Source: Brachyspira pilosicoli (GTDB lineage Bacteria > Spirochaetota > Brachyspiria > Brachyspirales > Brachyspiraceae). Taken from it: a DNA stretch of 64,000 nt. The stretch spans positions 1-64,000 of the forward strand of contig NZ_SAXY01000045.1 in the NCBI RefSeq assembly GCF_008016535.1, given 5' to 3'. The notes under the pieces were generated by a model that had not been told where the DNA came from, ran no database searches, and saw only the letters and a list, made by a program, of their open reading frames with translations. The translations under genes and the position numbers were made by a program. Shown here piece after piece: positions 42,387 to 51,449 of this stretch (positions are counted from its first letter, which is position 1; each line of letters opens with the position of its first letter).

Positions 42387-43751
42387 ATGCCAACTTTAAA
42401 AACAAGCATATCAGGAATTAGAGGAATTATTGGTGACGGTTTAGATATAAGCACTATAGTAGATTATACATCTGCATTTGCATCTCTTTTTCCAAAGAAA
42501 GCAAAAGTTTTAGTAGCAAGAGATACAAGAATAACAGGAGAATCTATATTGAATGCTGTTGCAGCTACATTGATGGCATCTGGAATAAATGTAATAGATA
42601 TAGGAATAACACCAACACCAACTGCATTATATATGGTAGAAAAATTAAAAATACATGGCGGAATAATGATATCAGCAAGTCATAATCCTATAGAATGGAA
42701 TGCATTAAAGCTTATAGGTAAAGGCGGACATTTTTTAGATGAAAAGGCAGTTAATGAGCTTATGAAGCTTTATGATAAAAAGGCTAAAAGATTTGTTAAG
42801 GCATTAGAGACTGGAACTTATCAAAAAATAGATAATGCCATAGAAGAACATATAAAACGTATTTTAAGATTTATAAATGTTGAAAAGATTAAAAAAGCAA
42901 ATTTCAAAGTTGCTTGTGATTATGTTAATGGAACAGGATTATTTGCTACTCCTCCATTACTTAAAGCTTTAGGAGTTAAAGAAGTTTCTATAAACAAAGA
43001 ACATACTGGTAAATTTGCCCATGTTGCTGAGCCTTCTGCTACAAGCATGAAAAGTTTATCTGAGTTAGTAAAGAAAAACAAAGTAAATATAGGATTCACT
43101 CAAGACCCTGATGCTGATAGACTTGCTTTAGTATTAGATGACGGTACTATAATAAGTGAAGAGTATACTTTAGCTTTATGTGCTAAATATTTATGGTTGT
43201 CTGGAAAAGGAAATGCTGCTGTAAATTTATCTACTTCTAGAATGATAGATGATTTAGCTAAAGAGAAAGGATATTCAGTTGACCGTACAAAGATAGGTGA
43301 AATAAATGTTTCTTCTCATATTGTAAAAAATAAATTATATTTTGGAGGCGAAGGAAACGGTGGTATAATAGTACCTGCTGTAACTCCTGGAAGAGATTCG
43401 CTTTTAGGTATTGCTTTAATATTAGAATTGATGGCTACTACTGGAAAAACTATAAAAGAATTAGTAAATGAAATACCAAAATATGAGATAGTAAAAGAAA
43501 AATTGGAAGTTTCAAAAATTGATGAAAATAATTTCTTAAAACAAATAAAAGAAAAATATCCTAAATCTAAAATAACAACTATAGATGGAATAAAAATAGA
43601 TTTAGAAAACTCTTGGCTTCATGTTCGCTCATCAAATACAGAGCCTATAGTTCGTATTATTGCTGAGGCAAAAACTAAAAAAGAAGCTAAGGAGTTAATT
43701 TCTATAGCTGTTAGTATGATAAATAATAATAAGTCTAAAAAAAGCAAATAA
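42387..43751 (+). CDS. glmM: Phosphohexomutase, phosphoglucosamine mutase-like
   Basis: A 454-residue alpha-D-phosphohexomutase. The phosphoserine loop is ISASHNPIEWNALK (near residue 96), the metal-binding loop DPDADRLALVLDDG (near 243), the sugar-specificity loop GGEGNGGIIVP and the phosphate-binding loop RSSNTEPIVRII. The NPIEWNALK form is seen in GlmM-like enzymes of some bacteria and archaea, so glucosamine-6-P to glucosamine-1-P for peptidoglycan and lipopolysaccharide is likely. Phosphomanno- or phosphoglucomutase activity is possible. Monocistronic. Confidence 0.85.
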   Translation: MPTLKTSISGIRGIIGDGLDISTIVDYTSAFASLFPKKAKVLVARDTRITGESILNAVAATLMASGINVIDIGITPTPTALYMVEKLKIHGGIMISASHNPIEWNALKLIGKGGHFLDEKAVNELMKLYDKKAKRFVKALETGTYQKIDNAIEEHIKRILRFINVEKIKKANFKVACDYVNGTGLFATPPLLKALGVKEVSINKEHTGKFAHVAEPSATSMKSLSELVKKNKVNIGFTQDPDADRLALVLDDGTIISEEYTLALCAKYLWLSGKGNAAVNLSTSRMIDDLAKEKGYSVDRTKIGEINVSSHIVKNKLYFGGEGNGGIIVPAVTPGRDSLLGIALILELMATTGKTIKELVNEIPKYEIVKEKLEVSKIDENNFLKQIKEKYPKSKITTIDGIKIDLENSWLHVRSSNTEPIVRIIAEAKTKKEAKELISIAVSMINNNKSKKSK

Positions 43752-43943
43752 AAAATTACAGCTGCCCTACTCTATTTTATTATTATGGCTAAATAAATGT
43801 ATTGCAATTTTTATATTGTTTTAACAAGAAATAATTTTTAAAAAGTATTTAATAGTTATAAATAAATATTTTAAATAATATTTGCAAAAAGATAGAAAAA
43901 ATACTAAAATACTATAGTTAATATAATATTTTAGTAGGTGTTT

Positions 43944-46178
43944 ATGAAAAAGAATATTATTATTTTTGTTATACTTTTTGAATTAATTATTATAATAATG
44001 ACTTCCGGATTAGGAGCCCAAGGAAAAGCAGAAATACCAGATATTGTATCAAAAAATAAAATAAATTATGGAAATGCATTAAAGCTACATAATGATAAAC
44101 AATATAAAAAAGCATACACACAATTTACAAATCTAATTAACAGCAGCAATGACTTATTAATAAGAGATTATATTATATATTATGGTGCAAAAAGTGCTTT
44201 AAATACTAATATGTATGATGAGGCAATAGATTTCTACTCTAAACTTATGGAAGAATATCCAAGGTCATCATTATACCCTTTTGCTGAACAATATAAAGCA
44301 TTAGCAGAGTTTTACAAAGATGATTATCCTATAAGCAATTTTTTTAATGGCAATAAACAAAAATGGATAAAAGAATTCGTTGGCTTAAGAGCAATGAGAG
44401 AAACTGATGATACTAATAAAGCCAAATTAATAGCATTAGAATTAACTAAAAAATATATAAATAGAGAAGCTTTAATATATTTAAATAATAATTTTGAAGA
44501 GGAAATATATAATTTTAATAATAATATAAAATATAAATCAGCAGTAGAGTTATATGATGCTGGGTATAGAACTGCTGCTTTAAAATATTTTGATAATCTT
44601 ATAGAGCTCAATGCTTATAAAAATAATTCAATATATTATAAAGCAAGGATAAATCAATTAGCAGGAAACAGAGAAAGTGCTTCTACATTGTTTAATGAAT
44701 ATCTTGCTAATACTAACAATAAAGAATATAGAAAATTAGCAATTTATTGGAATGCAAATAATTATGAAAAGTTAAAGAATTATACTAAAGCAAGAGAGTT
44801 GTATAATACTTTTTTGAGAAATTATCCAAAGGATAGTTATGTACCAAGGATTTATAATAGTTTTATTAATATAAGTTTGAACAGCAATAATTTACCAGAA
44901 GCTAAAAAATATTTAACAAACGCCCTAAAAAATTTCCACAACAATAGATATACAGAACTTTCATTAAAGAGTTATTTAAGAAAGGCATTAAAATTAAAAA
45001 ATAAAACAGAAACATATTATTCAATTAATGAATTAGACAAAATATATCCAAAATATAGACATGATTTTGTATTATCATGGTATATGTGGGCTGCTGAGGA
45101 ATTGGGAGATACTGAAATAAGAGATAAGTATATAATGAAAAGCCTATTAGAAAGTAAAAATCCTTTTTATGTAAAAGGAGCTTTAAGTTTAGCAACGCCT
45201 GAAATGGTAAATTATATTTCTCAAAGCAATACTTACTATTTAAACGAAGCTAAAAAATATTATACTGATTCAAATTATACAAAAACTATGCAGATGCTTA
45301 ATAATATTCAGTTTATAGATTATATAGTAACGAAAAAAGAAGATAATTTAGTAAAAGAAGCAAGAGCAATAGCAAAAAATATATTTATGCAAAACAAATT
45401 CGTTCAGGATTTTTATTCTAATAAAAAAGAAAATGAAATATTTAATGAATTATCTTTGCAGACAAGACAGGATGTTAATAAACCTATATTATTATATTAT
45501 TATGGGGATATGGATAATGCATATAGAGAGTTTAATGGTATTTATCAAAAGACTCAGGTAACTTATCCATTATTTTATTATGCTGAGAAGATATATAAAT
45601 CATCATTAAATACAAAGAGATTTATGCAGATTTGTGCTAATATAGGAAAGTATTTTGGATATAACTATTATGACAATGTGGATTTGCTTCCAGATGAGTT
45701 TAGAAAATATGTTTATCCTAGATATTTTGACGAATATGTTGTACCTGAAGCAAGATATTATAAAATAGAGCCAAATTTTGTATATTCTATAATGAGAGAA
45801 GAGAGTTTATTTGATGTAAAAGCAAAATCTTATGTTGGAGCAATGGGGCTTATGCAATTAATGCCTACAACTGCTGCTGCTGAAAACAAAAAAGCAAGAT
45901 ACAGATATAACCCTCTATACCTAACAGATGCTAAACAAAATATTAATATTGGTATCTCTCATTTAAGCTGGTTATTTCAAAGTCAAAATGCTAGTAATTA
46001 TGCATTAGTTGCTGCTAGTTATAATGCTGGTTCTGGAAGGGGAAACAGATGGAAAAGAGAATATGGTACAAATAACATGTATCGTACTGCAAGATTTATA
46101 GATATAGAAGAAACAGAGTTTTATGTTGAGAGAGTAATGAGAAGTTATGAGTATTATAGTAGGTATTATAAAAATTAA
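43944..46178 (+). CDS. Soluble-type lytic murein transglycosylase (Slt70-like) with TPR superhelix
   Basis: A protein of about 744 residues with an N-terminal signal or anchor (IIIFVILFELIIIIMTS). A long alpha-superhelix with TPR-like repeats (QYKKAYTQFTNLINSS, YDEAIDFYSKLMEEYPRSS, YTKARELYNTFLRNYPKDS) covers about 40-600. The C-terminal SLT domain carries the catalytic Glu in YSIMREESLF, GAMGLMQLMPTTA and ALVAASYNAGSG. Known role: cleaves peptidoglycan glycan strands to 1,6-anhydro ends in the periplasm. The ATG at 43944 is better placed after TAGG (43935-43938) than the GTG at 43938. It converges directly on the next gene. Confidence 0.92.
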   Translation: MKKNIIIFVILFELIIIIMTSGLGAQGKAEIPDIVSKNKINYGNALKLHNDKQYKKAYTQFTNLINSSNDLLIRDYIIYYGAKSALNTNMYDEAIDFYSKLMEEYPRSSLYPFAEQYKALAEFYKDDYPISNFFNGNKQKWIKEFVGLRAMRETDDTNKAKLIALELTKKYINREALIYLNNNFEEEIYNFNNNIKYKSAVELYDAGYRTAALKYFDNLIELNAYKNNSIYYKARINQLAGNRESASTLFNEYLANTNNKEYRKLAIYWNANNYEKLKNYTKARELYNTFLRNYPKDSYVPRIYNSFINISLNSNNLPEAKKYLTNALKNFHNNRYTELSLKSYLRKALKLKNKTETYYSINELDKIYPKYRHDFVLSWYMWAAEELGDTEIRDKYIMKSLLESKNPFYVKGALSLATPEMVNYISQSNTYYLNEAKKYYTDSNYTKTMQMLNNIQFIDYIVTKKEDNLVKEARAIAKNIFMQNKFVQDFYSNKKENEIFNELSLQTRQDVNKPILLYYYGDMDNAYREFNGIYQKTQVTYPLFYYAEKIYKSSLNTKRFMQICANIGKYFGYNYYDNVDLLPDEFRKYVYPRYFDEYVVPEARYYKIEPNFVYSIMREESLFDVKAKSYVGAMGLMQLMPTTAAAENKKARYRYNPLYLTDAKQNINIGISHLSWLFQSQNASNYALVAASYNAGSGRGNRWKREYGTNNMYRTARFIDIEETEFYVERVMRSYEYYSRYYKN

Positions 46179-47198
46179 TTAATATTTTATACTGTCTTTA
46201 TAATATTTTAGTCCTTTATATGGAGCTCTTAATTCATAATTTACAATATTATTGTACCAATCAATATAATTAAATTTTTCAACTTCCGACATAATGGAAT
46301 GCTTTTCTTCTGTATGTATATCATATTTATTAAACATCATAGCAATAGTTTGAAGTATATAATAAGAAAATATATCGTTTAAAGTTTTGCTGTCAATTTT
46401 TACAACACCTCTTTGTGAAGAAAAAAGTTTATTATTAGAAAGAAACGGATAAGTGCTAATTACAGCTAAAGATTTAGTATTTTCAATGTTTTCATTTTCA
46501 AGTACTAACCTATCTACTACCCCACCCTCAGATATAGTCTTAGCATTAGCTCCTTTATAGTTTGCTGTTATAGGCATATTTATTATTATAAGATGTGAAT
46601 CTATTTTAGAATCTTTCAAAGCACTCCCTATCACTCTCCAATACTGTGCCGTATACATAGCTACAATATCATCTCTTAGTAATTTTTTTCTATCTAGCAA
46701 AGGAGTGTTCCATAATGTTAATATATTTTGTTTAAAAGTAGGTGCAATGTTTGAGGCTAATTCTTCTAATGAAGTTGTTGAATTATCATAATCGAATAAA
46801 GTATTTAGACTGCTATAAGTTTCATTAGAGAGAGAATAATAAAGAATATTTCTAGCTAGAATACTATTACTTGTTTTTTTTATATCAATATAATCTTTTT
46901 TAAAAAGTTCAATATTCTTATTTAAAAGTTTTCTATTATTTTTATAAAAATCTTCAGCATTAATTCCTTCTTTTAATACATACTTTATTTTATAGCCTAA
47001 TAAATTATAACTTAATAATGGAAGTTTTGAATTAAAAATATAGAAAAAATCGGATGGATTTAATGATATTATATCATTATCTTTAACATATGTAATATTT
47101 ACAGTATATTCTTTATTTTTATTTAATGGTTTTATATTTTTATTACAAGAGAAAAATATAAATAGTAAAAACAATGTAAATAAGAATATTTTTTTCAT
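46179..47198 (-). CDS. Lipoprotein of unknown function
   Basis: A 339-residue predicted lipoprotein with lipobox FFSC (Cys18). The mature part is mostly helical with polar segments (ILTLWNTPLLDRKKLLRDDI, MAMYTAQYWRVIGSALKDSK-like region) and one stretch ANAKTISEGGVVDRLVLENEN. No family is recognised. It lies 9 bp after the lptA-like gene on the same strand and probably belongs to the kdsC-lptC-lptA transcript, so an envelope role is possible by context. It abuts the transglycosylase stop. Confidence 0.65.
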   Translation of the reverse strand: MKKIFLFTLFLLFIFFSCNKNIKPLNKNKEYTVNITYVKDNDIISLNPSDFFYIFNSKLPLLSYNLLGYKIKYVLKEGINAEDFYKNNRKLLNKNIELFKKDYIDIKKTSNSILARNILYYSLSNETYSSLNTLFDYDNSTTSLEELASNIAPTFKQNILTLWNTPLLDRKKLLRDDIVAMYTAQYWRVIGSALKDSKIDSHLIIINMPITANYKGANAKTISEGGVVDRLVLENENIENTKSLAVISTYPFLSNNKLFSSQRGVVKIDSKTLNDIFSYYILQTIAMMFNKYDIHTEEKHSIMSEVEKFNYIDWYNNIVNYELRAPYKGLKYYKDSIKY

Positions 47199-47207
47199 AA
47201 TTATTAA

Positions 47208-48551
47208 TTACTCAGACATAGAACCGCTAACACCATATGCTTCTATTCTTTCTGTATCTATATAATATCTAATTTCTCTTCCTCTAACAATACTATTTTC
47301 TTGTGAAAGGTAAGGATTTTCTCCCCATAACCTTAAATATTTAGCCTTATCAAAATATGTAGCCCAAGCACTTTTTGAGTTCATATCCTTCATTTCAACA
47401 TTAACATTACCATTAGCTCTTAATTTTTCATCGTCATTAAATATCTGCATAGTAACTGAAGTTATCTTCATGCTTCTATTTTCTAAATAAGCATGCGGAG
47501 CTCCGCTAATAGTAGCCACCTTAGTATCTGGATCAAGATGAAGTAAATCTCCCTCTAATGATATACTTTCATCATAATCTACCATAACAACATCATTGTG
47601 AAATATAATATCCCTAAACTTATCATCTCTTTTATATTCTATCCACTCTCCAAAAGATATTATTCCTCTATCTGGTATTCTAACTGAAGGCTCTTGATAC
47701 ATATATATATGCTCATTATCCATATCATATATAATGTATCCTCCTCTAAGTATCATATTCTCTTCAAAGAAATAAGCATTAACATTTCCATAAGCATATA
47801 AAAATCTATTAGTCTGATTTGCACCGCCCTTTTCATCTAAAAAAAGTCTATCTGCTGTTACAATATTATAATTACTCACCTTGCTGTTTTTATTTTCATT
47901 AGTATCATCACCCTGAACATAATCATTAGTTTGAAGTATATATATCTTGCTTCTGCCCATAACATTTGCAGTGGAAGTTTTGGCATTATACTCTAATATC
48001 TCTCCCTCTATTCTATCATTTCCTTGATAAAGTCTTGGATTTCCTTTTAATACAGAAATTTGTGTATCCATATCATAAGTTAGTTCATCAGAATATCCAT
48101 CGGTTCTTCTATCGTTTTCTTTGTCTATATGTATAAGATGAACATTGCTTATGGCTTTTGCAACTGGCGTATTAAAATCTCTTTCCATAAGAGTGCTTTT
48201 TATTGTCATATTATTTGTAGATGAACGAAGTATTGGATTATTTCTAGCATATGCATATCTAGTTTTACCATTATAGCTTGCATATCCTGCATCTATTGTA
48301 GAGCCATTAGTTTTACTTAAAAGCCTTACTTTTCCTGTAAATGTAGCAAGTTCTGTTTCTTTATAAAAAGTCATCTTATAGCTTGTTATTAAAGCAGATT
48401 TATCTTCTAATCTGGAATTTCCAGTATATTGAAACACTTGATTTTTATTATCGTAAGTAAATTTATCAGCACTTCTTTGAGATTGAGGCATTAATGGAGA
48501 TATTAAGATAAATAAAATTATCAATGAATAAAAAACTTTACTCTTCAGCAA
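47208..48551 (-). CDS. lptA: OstA/LptA-family lipopolysaccharide transport protein
   Basis: A 447-residue exported protein: signal (VFYSLIILFILISPLMP), then repeated OstA beta-jellyroll units (FTYDNKNQVFQYTGNSRLED, ALITSYKMTFYKETELATFTG, TADRLFLDEKGG). It is over twice the length of E. coli LptA, nearer to long OstA-like proteins in other diderms, so a longer periplasmic bridge is likely. Known role: carries LPS/LOS across the periplasm between LptC and LptD. The start overlaps the lptC end by 14 bp. Confidence 0.85.
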   Translation of the reverse strand: MLKSKVFYSLIILFILISPLMPQSQRSADKFTYDNKNQVFQYTGNSRLEDKSALITSYKMTFYKETELATFTGKVRLLSKTNGSTIDAGYASYNGKTRYAYARNNPILRSSTNNMTIKSTLMERDFNTPVAKAISNVHLIHIDKENDRRTDGYSDELTYDMDTQISVLKGNPRLYQGNDRIEGEILEYNAKTSTANVMGRSKIYILQTNDYVQGDDTNENKNSKVSNYNIVTADRLFLDEKGGANQTNRFLYAYGNVNAYFFEENMILRGGYIIYDMDNEHIYMYQEPSVRIPDRGIISFGEWIEYKRDDKFRDIIFHNDVVMVDYDESISLEGDLLHLDPDTKVATISGAPHAYLENRSMKITSVTMQIFNDDEKLRANGNVNVEMKDMNSKSAWATYFDKAKYLRLWGENPYLSQENSIVRGREIRYYIDTERIEAYGVSGSMSE

Positions 48552-49104
48552 TTGGTACTCCTATAGCATCGCCTTCATCTTTTTCATTATATACAGTTAT
48601 ATTTTCCATAGATAAATCGCCCTCCATACTGCTTCCTGTAAGCCAGCTTCCATCTTCCTGCTCTACTCTAATTGGTACAGGGCTTTTGAAATGTCTTTTC
48701 TCATGATCATATTGTACATATTCTGTATATAGAGTGCTGTTATTAGAAGATTTTGCTACAACATTAGTAAATATTTCTGTATACAAAGTATTTTTATTTA
48801 TTTTAGCAAACTCTCCTGATACTTTAGCAGCAACGGTACCATCAGCATCATAAGTATAATTACGAGAATCATACAACTCTATTAAAGCTTTACTATCGTA
48901 GAACTTAGCATTAGTTGCAAACATGTCCATTTGTTTGAAATTCGTAACATAACTTTCTCTTTTAAAACCATAAAATTCCATCTCAGGAGGACGTTCAAAA
49001 TTATTATCTCCAGTATCTTGCCCTATCTTGCTGAAATCAGTGCAAGATATTATAGAAAATATCATTATATTAAAAAGAATAAAACTCTTTGAGAATCTTT
49101 TCAT
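48538..49104 (-). CDS. lptC: LPS export periplasmic protein LptC
   Basis: A 188-residue lipoprotein: signal with lipobox IISC (Cys21), then a single OstA/LptC-like fold (PPEMEFYGFKRESYVTNFKQ, FATNAKFYDSKALIELYDS, VAAKVSGEFAKINKNTLYTE). LptC of E. coli is a membrane-anchored protein; a lipid anchor in its place is a variation seen elsewhere. It overlaps kdsC by 35 bp and lptA by 14 bp, indicating tight translational coupling. Confidence 0.88.
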   Translation of the reverse strand: MKRFSKSFILFNIMIFSIISCTDFSKIGQDTGDNNFERPPEMEFYGFKRESYVTNFKQMDMFATNAKFYDSKALIELYDSRNYTYDADGTVAAKVSGEFAKINKNTLYTEIFTNVVAKSSNNSTLYTEYVQYDHEKRHFKSPVPIRVEQEDGSWLTGSSMEGDLSMENITVYNEKDEGDAIGVPIAEE

Positions 49105-49630
49105 AATCTCCCCTAGCCTTTAATACCATATCTATAGCAACCCTTGCAGCACCATTTCCACCTTCTTTATCTAATACTATATTAGTAATTTTCTTTACTT
49201 CATTGATGGCATTTTTTGGTGCGAAAGAAAACCCAACATATTTTATTGGTGCTAAATCTATGATATCATCACCCATATAAGCAACTTCTTCATTTTTTAA
49301 ACCATATTTTTCTATTAATGTCAAAAGAGGAGGCATTTTATATTCTTCACCCTGTATTAAATCTTCAAAGCCATGTATTTTAAACTTATCAAATCTGTTT
49401 TTCACACAAGCAGCCTTACTTCCAGTAATAATAGCAATTTTTATACCAGCTTTTAATGCCATTACTATGCCCATACCATCTAAAGTATTGAAAAACTTGC
49501 TTTCTATTCCATTATCATCAAATATAAGTTTTCCATCAGTCATAACACCGTCTATATCAAAAACAAATAATTTGATTTTTCTAAGTTTTTTAAGATTAAT
49601 ATAGTAGGAAAAAAAAAGTTTTAAATTCAT
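49070..49630 (-). CDS. kdsC: KdsC-like HAD phosphatase (KDO 8-P phosphatase)
   Basis: A 186-residue C0-type HAD phosphatase: FDIDGVMTDGKL with the nucleophilic Asp (near residue 24), AIITGSKAACVKNR, and YMGDDIIDLAPIKYVGFSFAP. Known role: releases KDO from KDO 8-phosphate for LPS inner core; the lptC-lptA context supports this over other YrbI functions. The ATG is only 14 nt from the 3' end of tRNA-Arg with no Shine-Dalgarno visible; translation probably follows tRNA processing of a shared transcript. Confidence 0.9.
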   Translation of the reverse strand: MNLKLFFSYYINLKKLRKIKLFVFDIDGVMTDGKLIFDDNGIESKFFNTLDGMGIVMALKAGIKIAIITGSKAACVKNRFDKFKIHGFEDLIQGEEYKMPPLLTLIEKYGLKNEEVAYMGDDIIDLAPIKYVGFSFAPKNAINEVKKITNIVLDKEGGNGAARVAIDMVLKARGDYEKILKEFYSF

Positions 49631-49644
49631 GATTGTAATGTAAT

Positions 49645-49717
49645 TGGGGCTTACAGGACTCGAACCTGCCCACCCGGTTTAGGAAACCAGTGCTCTATCC
49701 TGATGAGCTAAAGCCCC
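49645..49717 (-). tRNA. tRNA-Arg (CCT)
   Basis: A 73-nt cloverleaf, minus strand: acceptor GGGGCTT/AAGCCCC, anticodon loop TTCCTAA giving CCT, T-arm GGTTCGAGTCC, discriminator A. CCA is not encoded. Confidence 0.95.
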
Positions 49718-49742
49718 TTGTTTAAGGAAGCTAAAACTAAAT

Positions 49743-49825
49743 CGGAGAGTGTGGGACTCGAACCCACATGGGTGTTAGCCCGGCGGTTTTCAAGACCGCT
49801 GCTCTACCAATTGAACGAACTCTCC
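49743..49825 (-). tRNA. tRNA-Ser (TGA)
   Basis: An 83-nt class II tRNA, minus strand: acceptor GGAGAGT/ACTCTCC, anticodon loop CTTGAAA giving TGA, a long variable arm (CGGGCTAACACCCATG region), discriminator G as expected for serine. It lies 25 bp upstream of tRNA-Arg. Confidence 0.95.
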
Positions 49826-49844
49826 AAAATTAAATATGAAGTGT

Positions 49845-49872
49845 ATTATAACATATTAAAAATAAATTTCAA
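49845..49872 (-). promoter_or_regulatory. Sigma-70 type promoter for tRNA-Ser, tRNA-Arg and kdsC
   Basis: On the minus strand TTGAAA (49872-49867) and TATAAT (49850-49845) with a 16-bp spacer, 20 bp before the mature tRNA-Ser. I saw no promoter or terminator between the tRNAs and kdsC. Confidence 0.6.
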
Positions 49873-50029
49873 GTTTTATATATAAAAAATTATGTTTATA
49901 ACATAAAACAAACATACTAATAAATAATAATATTTTATTTTTTAACTAATTTTTATATATTAACTATAATATATTTCTAATAAGTTATAATAATACCATA
50001 TAAAAAATATTGCATATTAAAAATAATTT

Positions 50030-51286
50030 TTATTTAAAATTATGTATATCAATATTATTTTCTAGTCTATTTAATTCATCTTGTAAAAACTCTTTCCATC
50101 TCTTAGCTCTAAATATAGGAGAAGTTATAAAAATATCTTTATCTCCCCTTCCTGACATATTAACTATTATAATATCATCTTTAGAGCATTCCTTAGCATA
50201 TTCTATAGCTTTAGCTCCTGCATGGGCACTCTCTAATGCAAATATAACTCCCTCATGTTTAGCAAATTCTCTAACAGCATTAATAGCTTCCATGTCTGTA
50301 GCACTTAAAAATTTAATTCTGCCTGTATCTCCTAAATATGCTAATTGAGGTCCAATTCCAGGATAATCAAGTCCTGCCGATATAGACATAGTATTTGATA
50401 TTTCTCCATCCTCTTTTAATATAAACTTAGTTTTATATCCTTGAGCAATATGGTCTTTAGCATATTTATTATTCATCCTTACAGCATTCTCTCCAAGATT
50501 TGTTCCTATTCCGCCCGCCTCAACAGCTATTAATTCTATATCTGTTTTTTCTATAAATGGCTCAAAAAAACCTATTGCATTAGAACCTCCTCCAACACAA
50601 GCAATCATAGACTTTACTTTTAACTTCTTTTCTTCTATTTGTTTAGCTAATTCTCTTCCTACTATTGATTGAAAAGTTCTCACTATATCTGGATAAGGAC
50701 TAGGTCCAACAGCACTTCCAAGCAAATAATGAGTGTCATCCAAATTTTTTATCCATTCTTCTAAAGCCTCATCAACTGCATCTTTTAATCCTCTAGCTCC
50801 TCTTTTAACAGATACAACATTAGCCCCATATAATTCCATAGATGCTACATTAGGCTGCTGCCTGCGTACATCTATATTACCCATATATATGGAGCATTCT
50901 AATCCTAATTTAGCACAAGCTGCAGCGGTGGCAATACCATGTTGCCCCGCACCTGTTTCTGCTATTATCTTTTTCTTTCCCATTCTTTTTGCTAATAATG
51001 CCTGACCTATAGAATTATTAATCTTATGTGCACCAGTATGAGCAAAACCTTCTAATTTTACATATATCTTAGCCCCGCCTATACTTTCTGATATGTTCTT
51101 GGCATACATCAATGGTGTAGGTCTTCCCAAAAAATCACTTCTAAGCTCTTCTAACTCATTTAAAAAATCTTTATCTTTTATATAAAAATTAAAAGCCTCT
51201 TCTAATTCTATTAATTTCTTTTCAAGTTTCTCATCTACAAATCTTCCGCCAAACTTACCAAAGAAACCGTTTTTACTTTTTGTCAT
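50030..51286 (-). CDS. trpB: Tryptophan synthase beta chain, without a trpA partner
   Basis: A 418-residue TrpB. FGGRFVDEKL at the start, the PLP lysine in FAHTGAHKINN (near residue 90), the catalytic Glu in ETGAGQHG, CVGGGSNAIG phosphate loop, SAGLDYPG and MSGRGDKD. Two positions are unusual: KLEGFAHTG for KREDLNHTG, and NTMSISAGLD for THSISAGLD. Known reaction: indole plus L-serine to L-tryptophan. No trpA or other trp gene is in the window, so it may salvage indole or act on serine alone. AAGGGG lies 6 nt before the ATG; a promoter with a palindrome lies upstream. Monocistronic. Confidence 0.93.
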   Translation of the reverse strand: MTKSKNGFFGKFGGRFVDEKLEKKLIELEEAFNFYIKDKDFLNELEELRSDFLGRPTPLMYAKNISESIGGAKIYVKLEGFAHTGAHKINNSIGQALLAKRMGKKKIIAETGAGQHGIATAAACAKLGLECSIYMGNIDVRRQQPNVASMELYGANVVSVKRGARGLKDAVDEALEEWIKNLDDTHYLLGSAVGPSPYPDIVRTFQSIVGRELAKQIEEKKLKVKSMIACVGGGSNAIGFFEPFIEKTDIELIAVEAGGIGTNLGENAVRMNNKYAKDHIAQGYKTKFILKEDGEISNTMSISAGLDYPGIGPQLAYLGDTGRIKFLSATDMEAINAVREFAKHEGVIFALESAHAGAKAIEYAKECSKDDIIIVNMSGRGDKDIFITSPIFRAKRWKEFLQDELNRLENNIDIHNFK

Positions 51287-51306
51287 TATGAACCCCTTTT
51301 ATTGAT

Positions 51307-51347
51307 TACTATATATAGTATTTTACCATATGTAGTAATTTTGTCAA
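51307..51347 (-). promoter_or_regulatory. trpB promoter with a 14-bp palindrome at the start point
   Basis: On the minus strand TTGACA (51347-51342) and TAAAAT (51325-51320), 16-bp spacer. The perfect palindrome TACTATATATAGTA (51307-51320) directly follows the -10 and is a candidate operator. A weaker dyad TACTACATATGGTA lies between the two promoter boxes. Confidence 0.5.
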
Positions 51348-51449
51348 TAGTAATTATATAAATTTATATAAAAATTAATAATTTTAATAATTTAAATTAT
51401 TAAAAAAATATAATATAATAAAAAATATCTAATTTTATTCGGATTTTGT

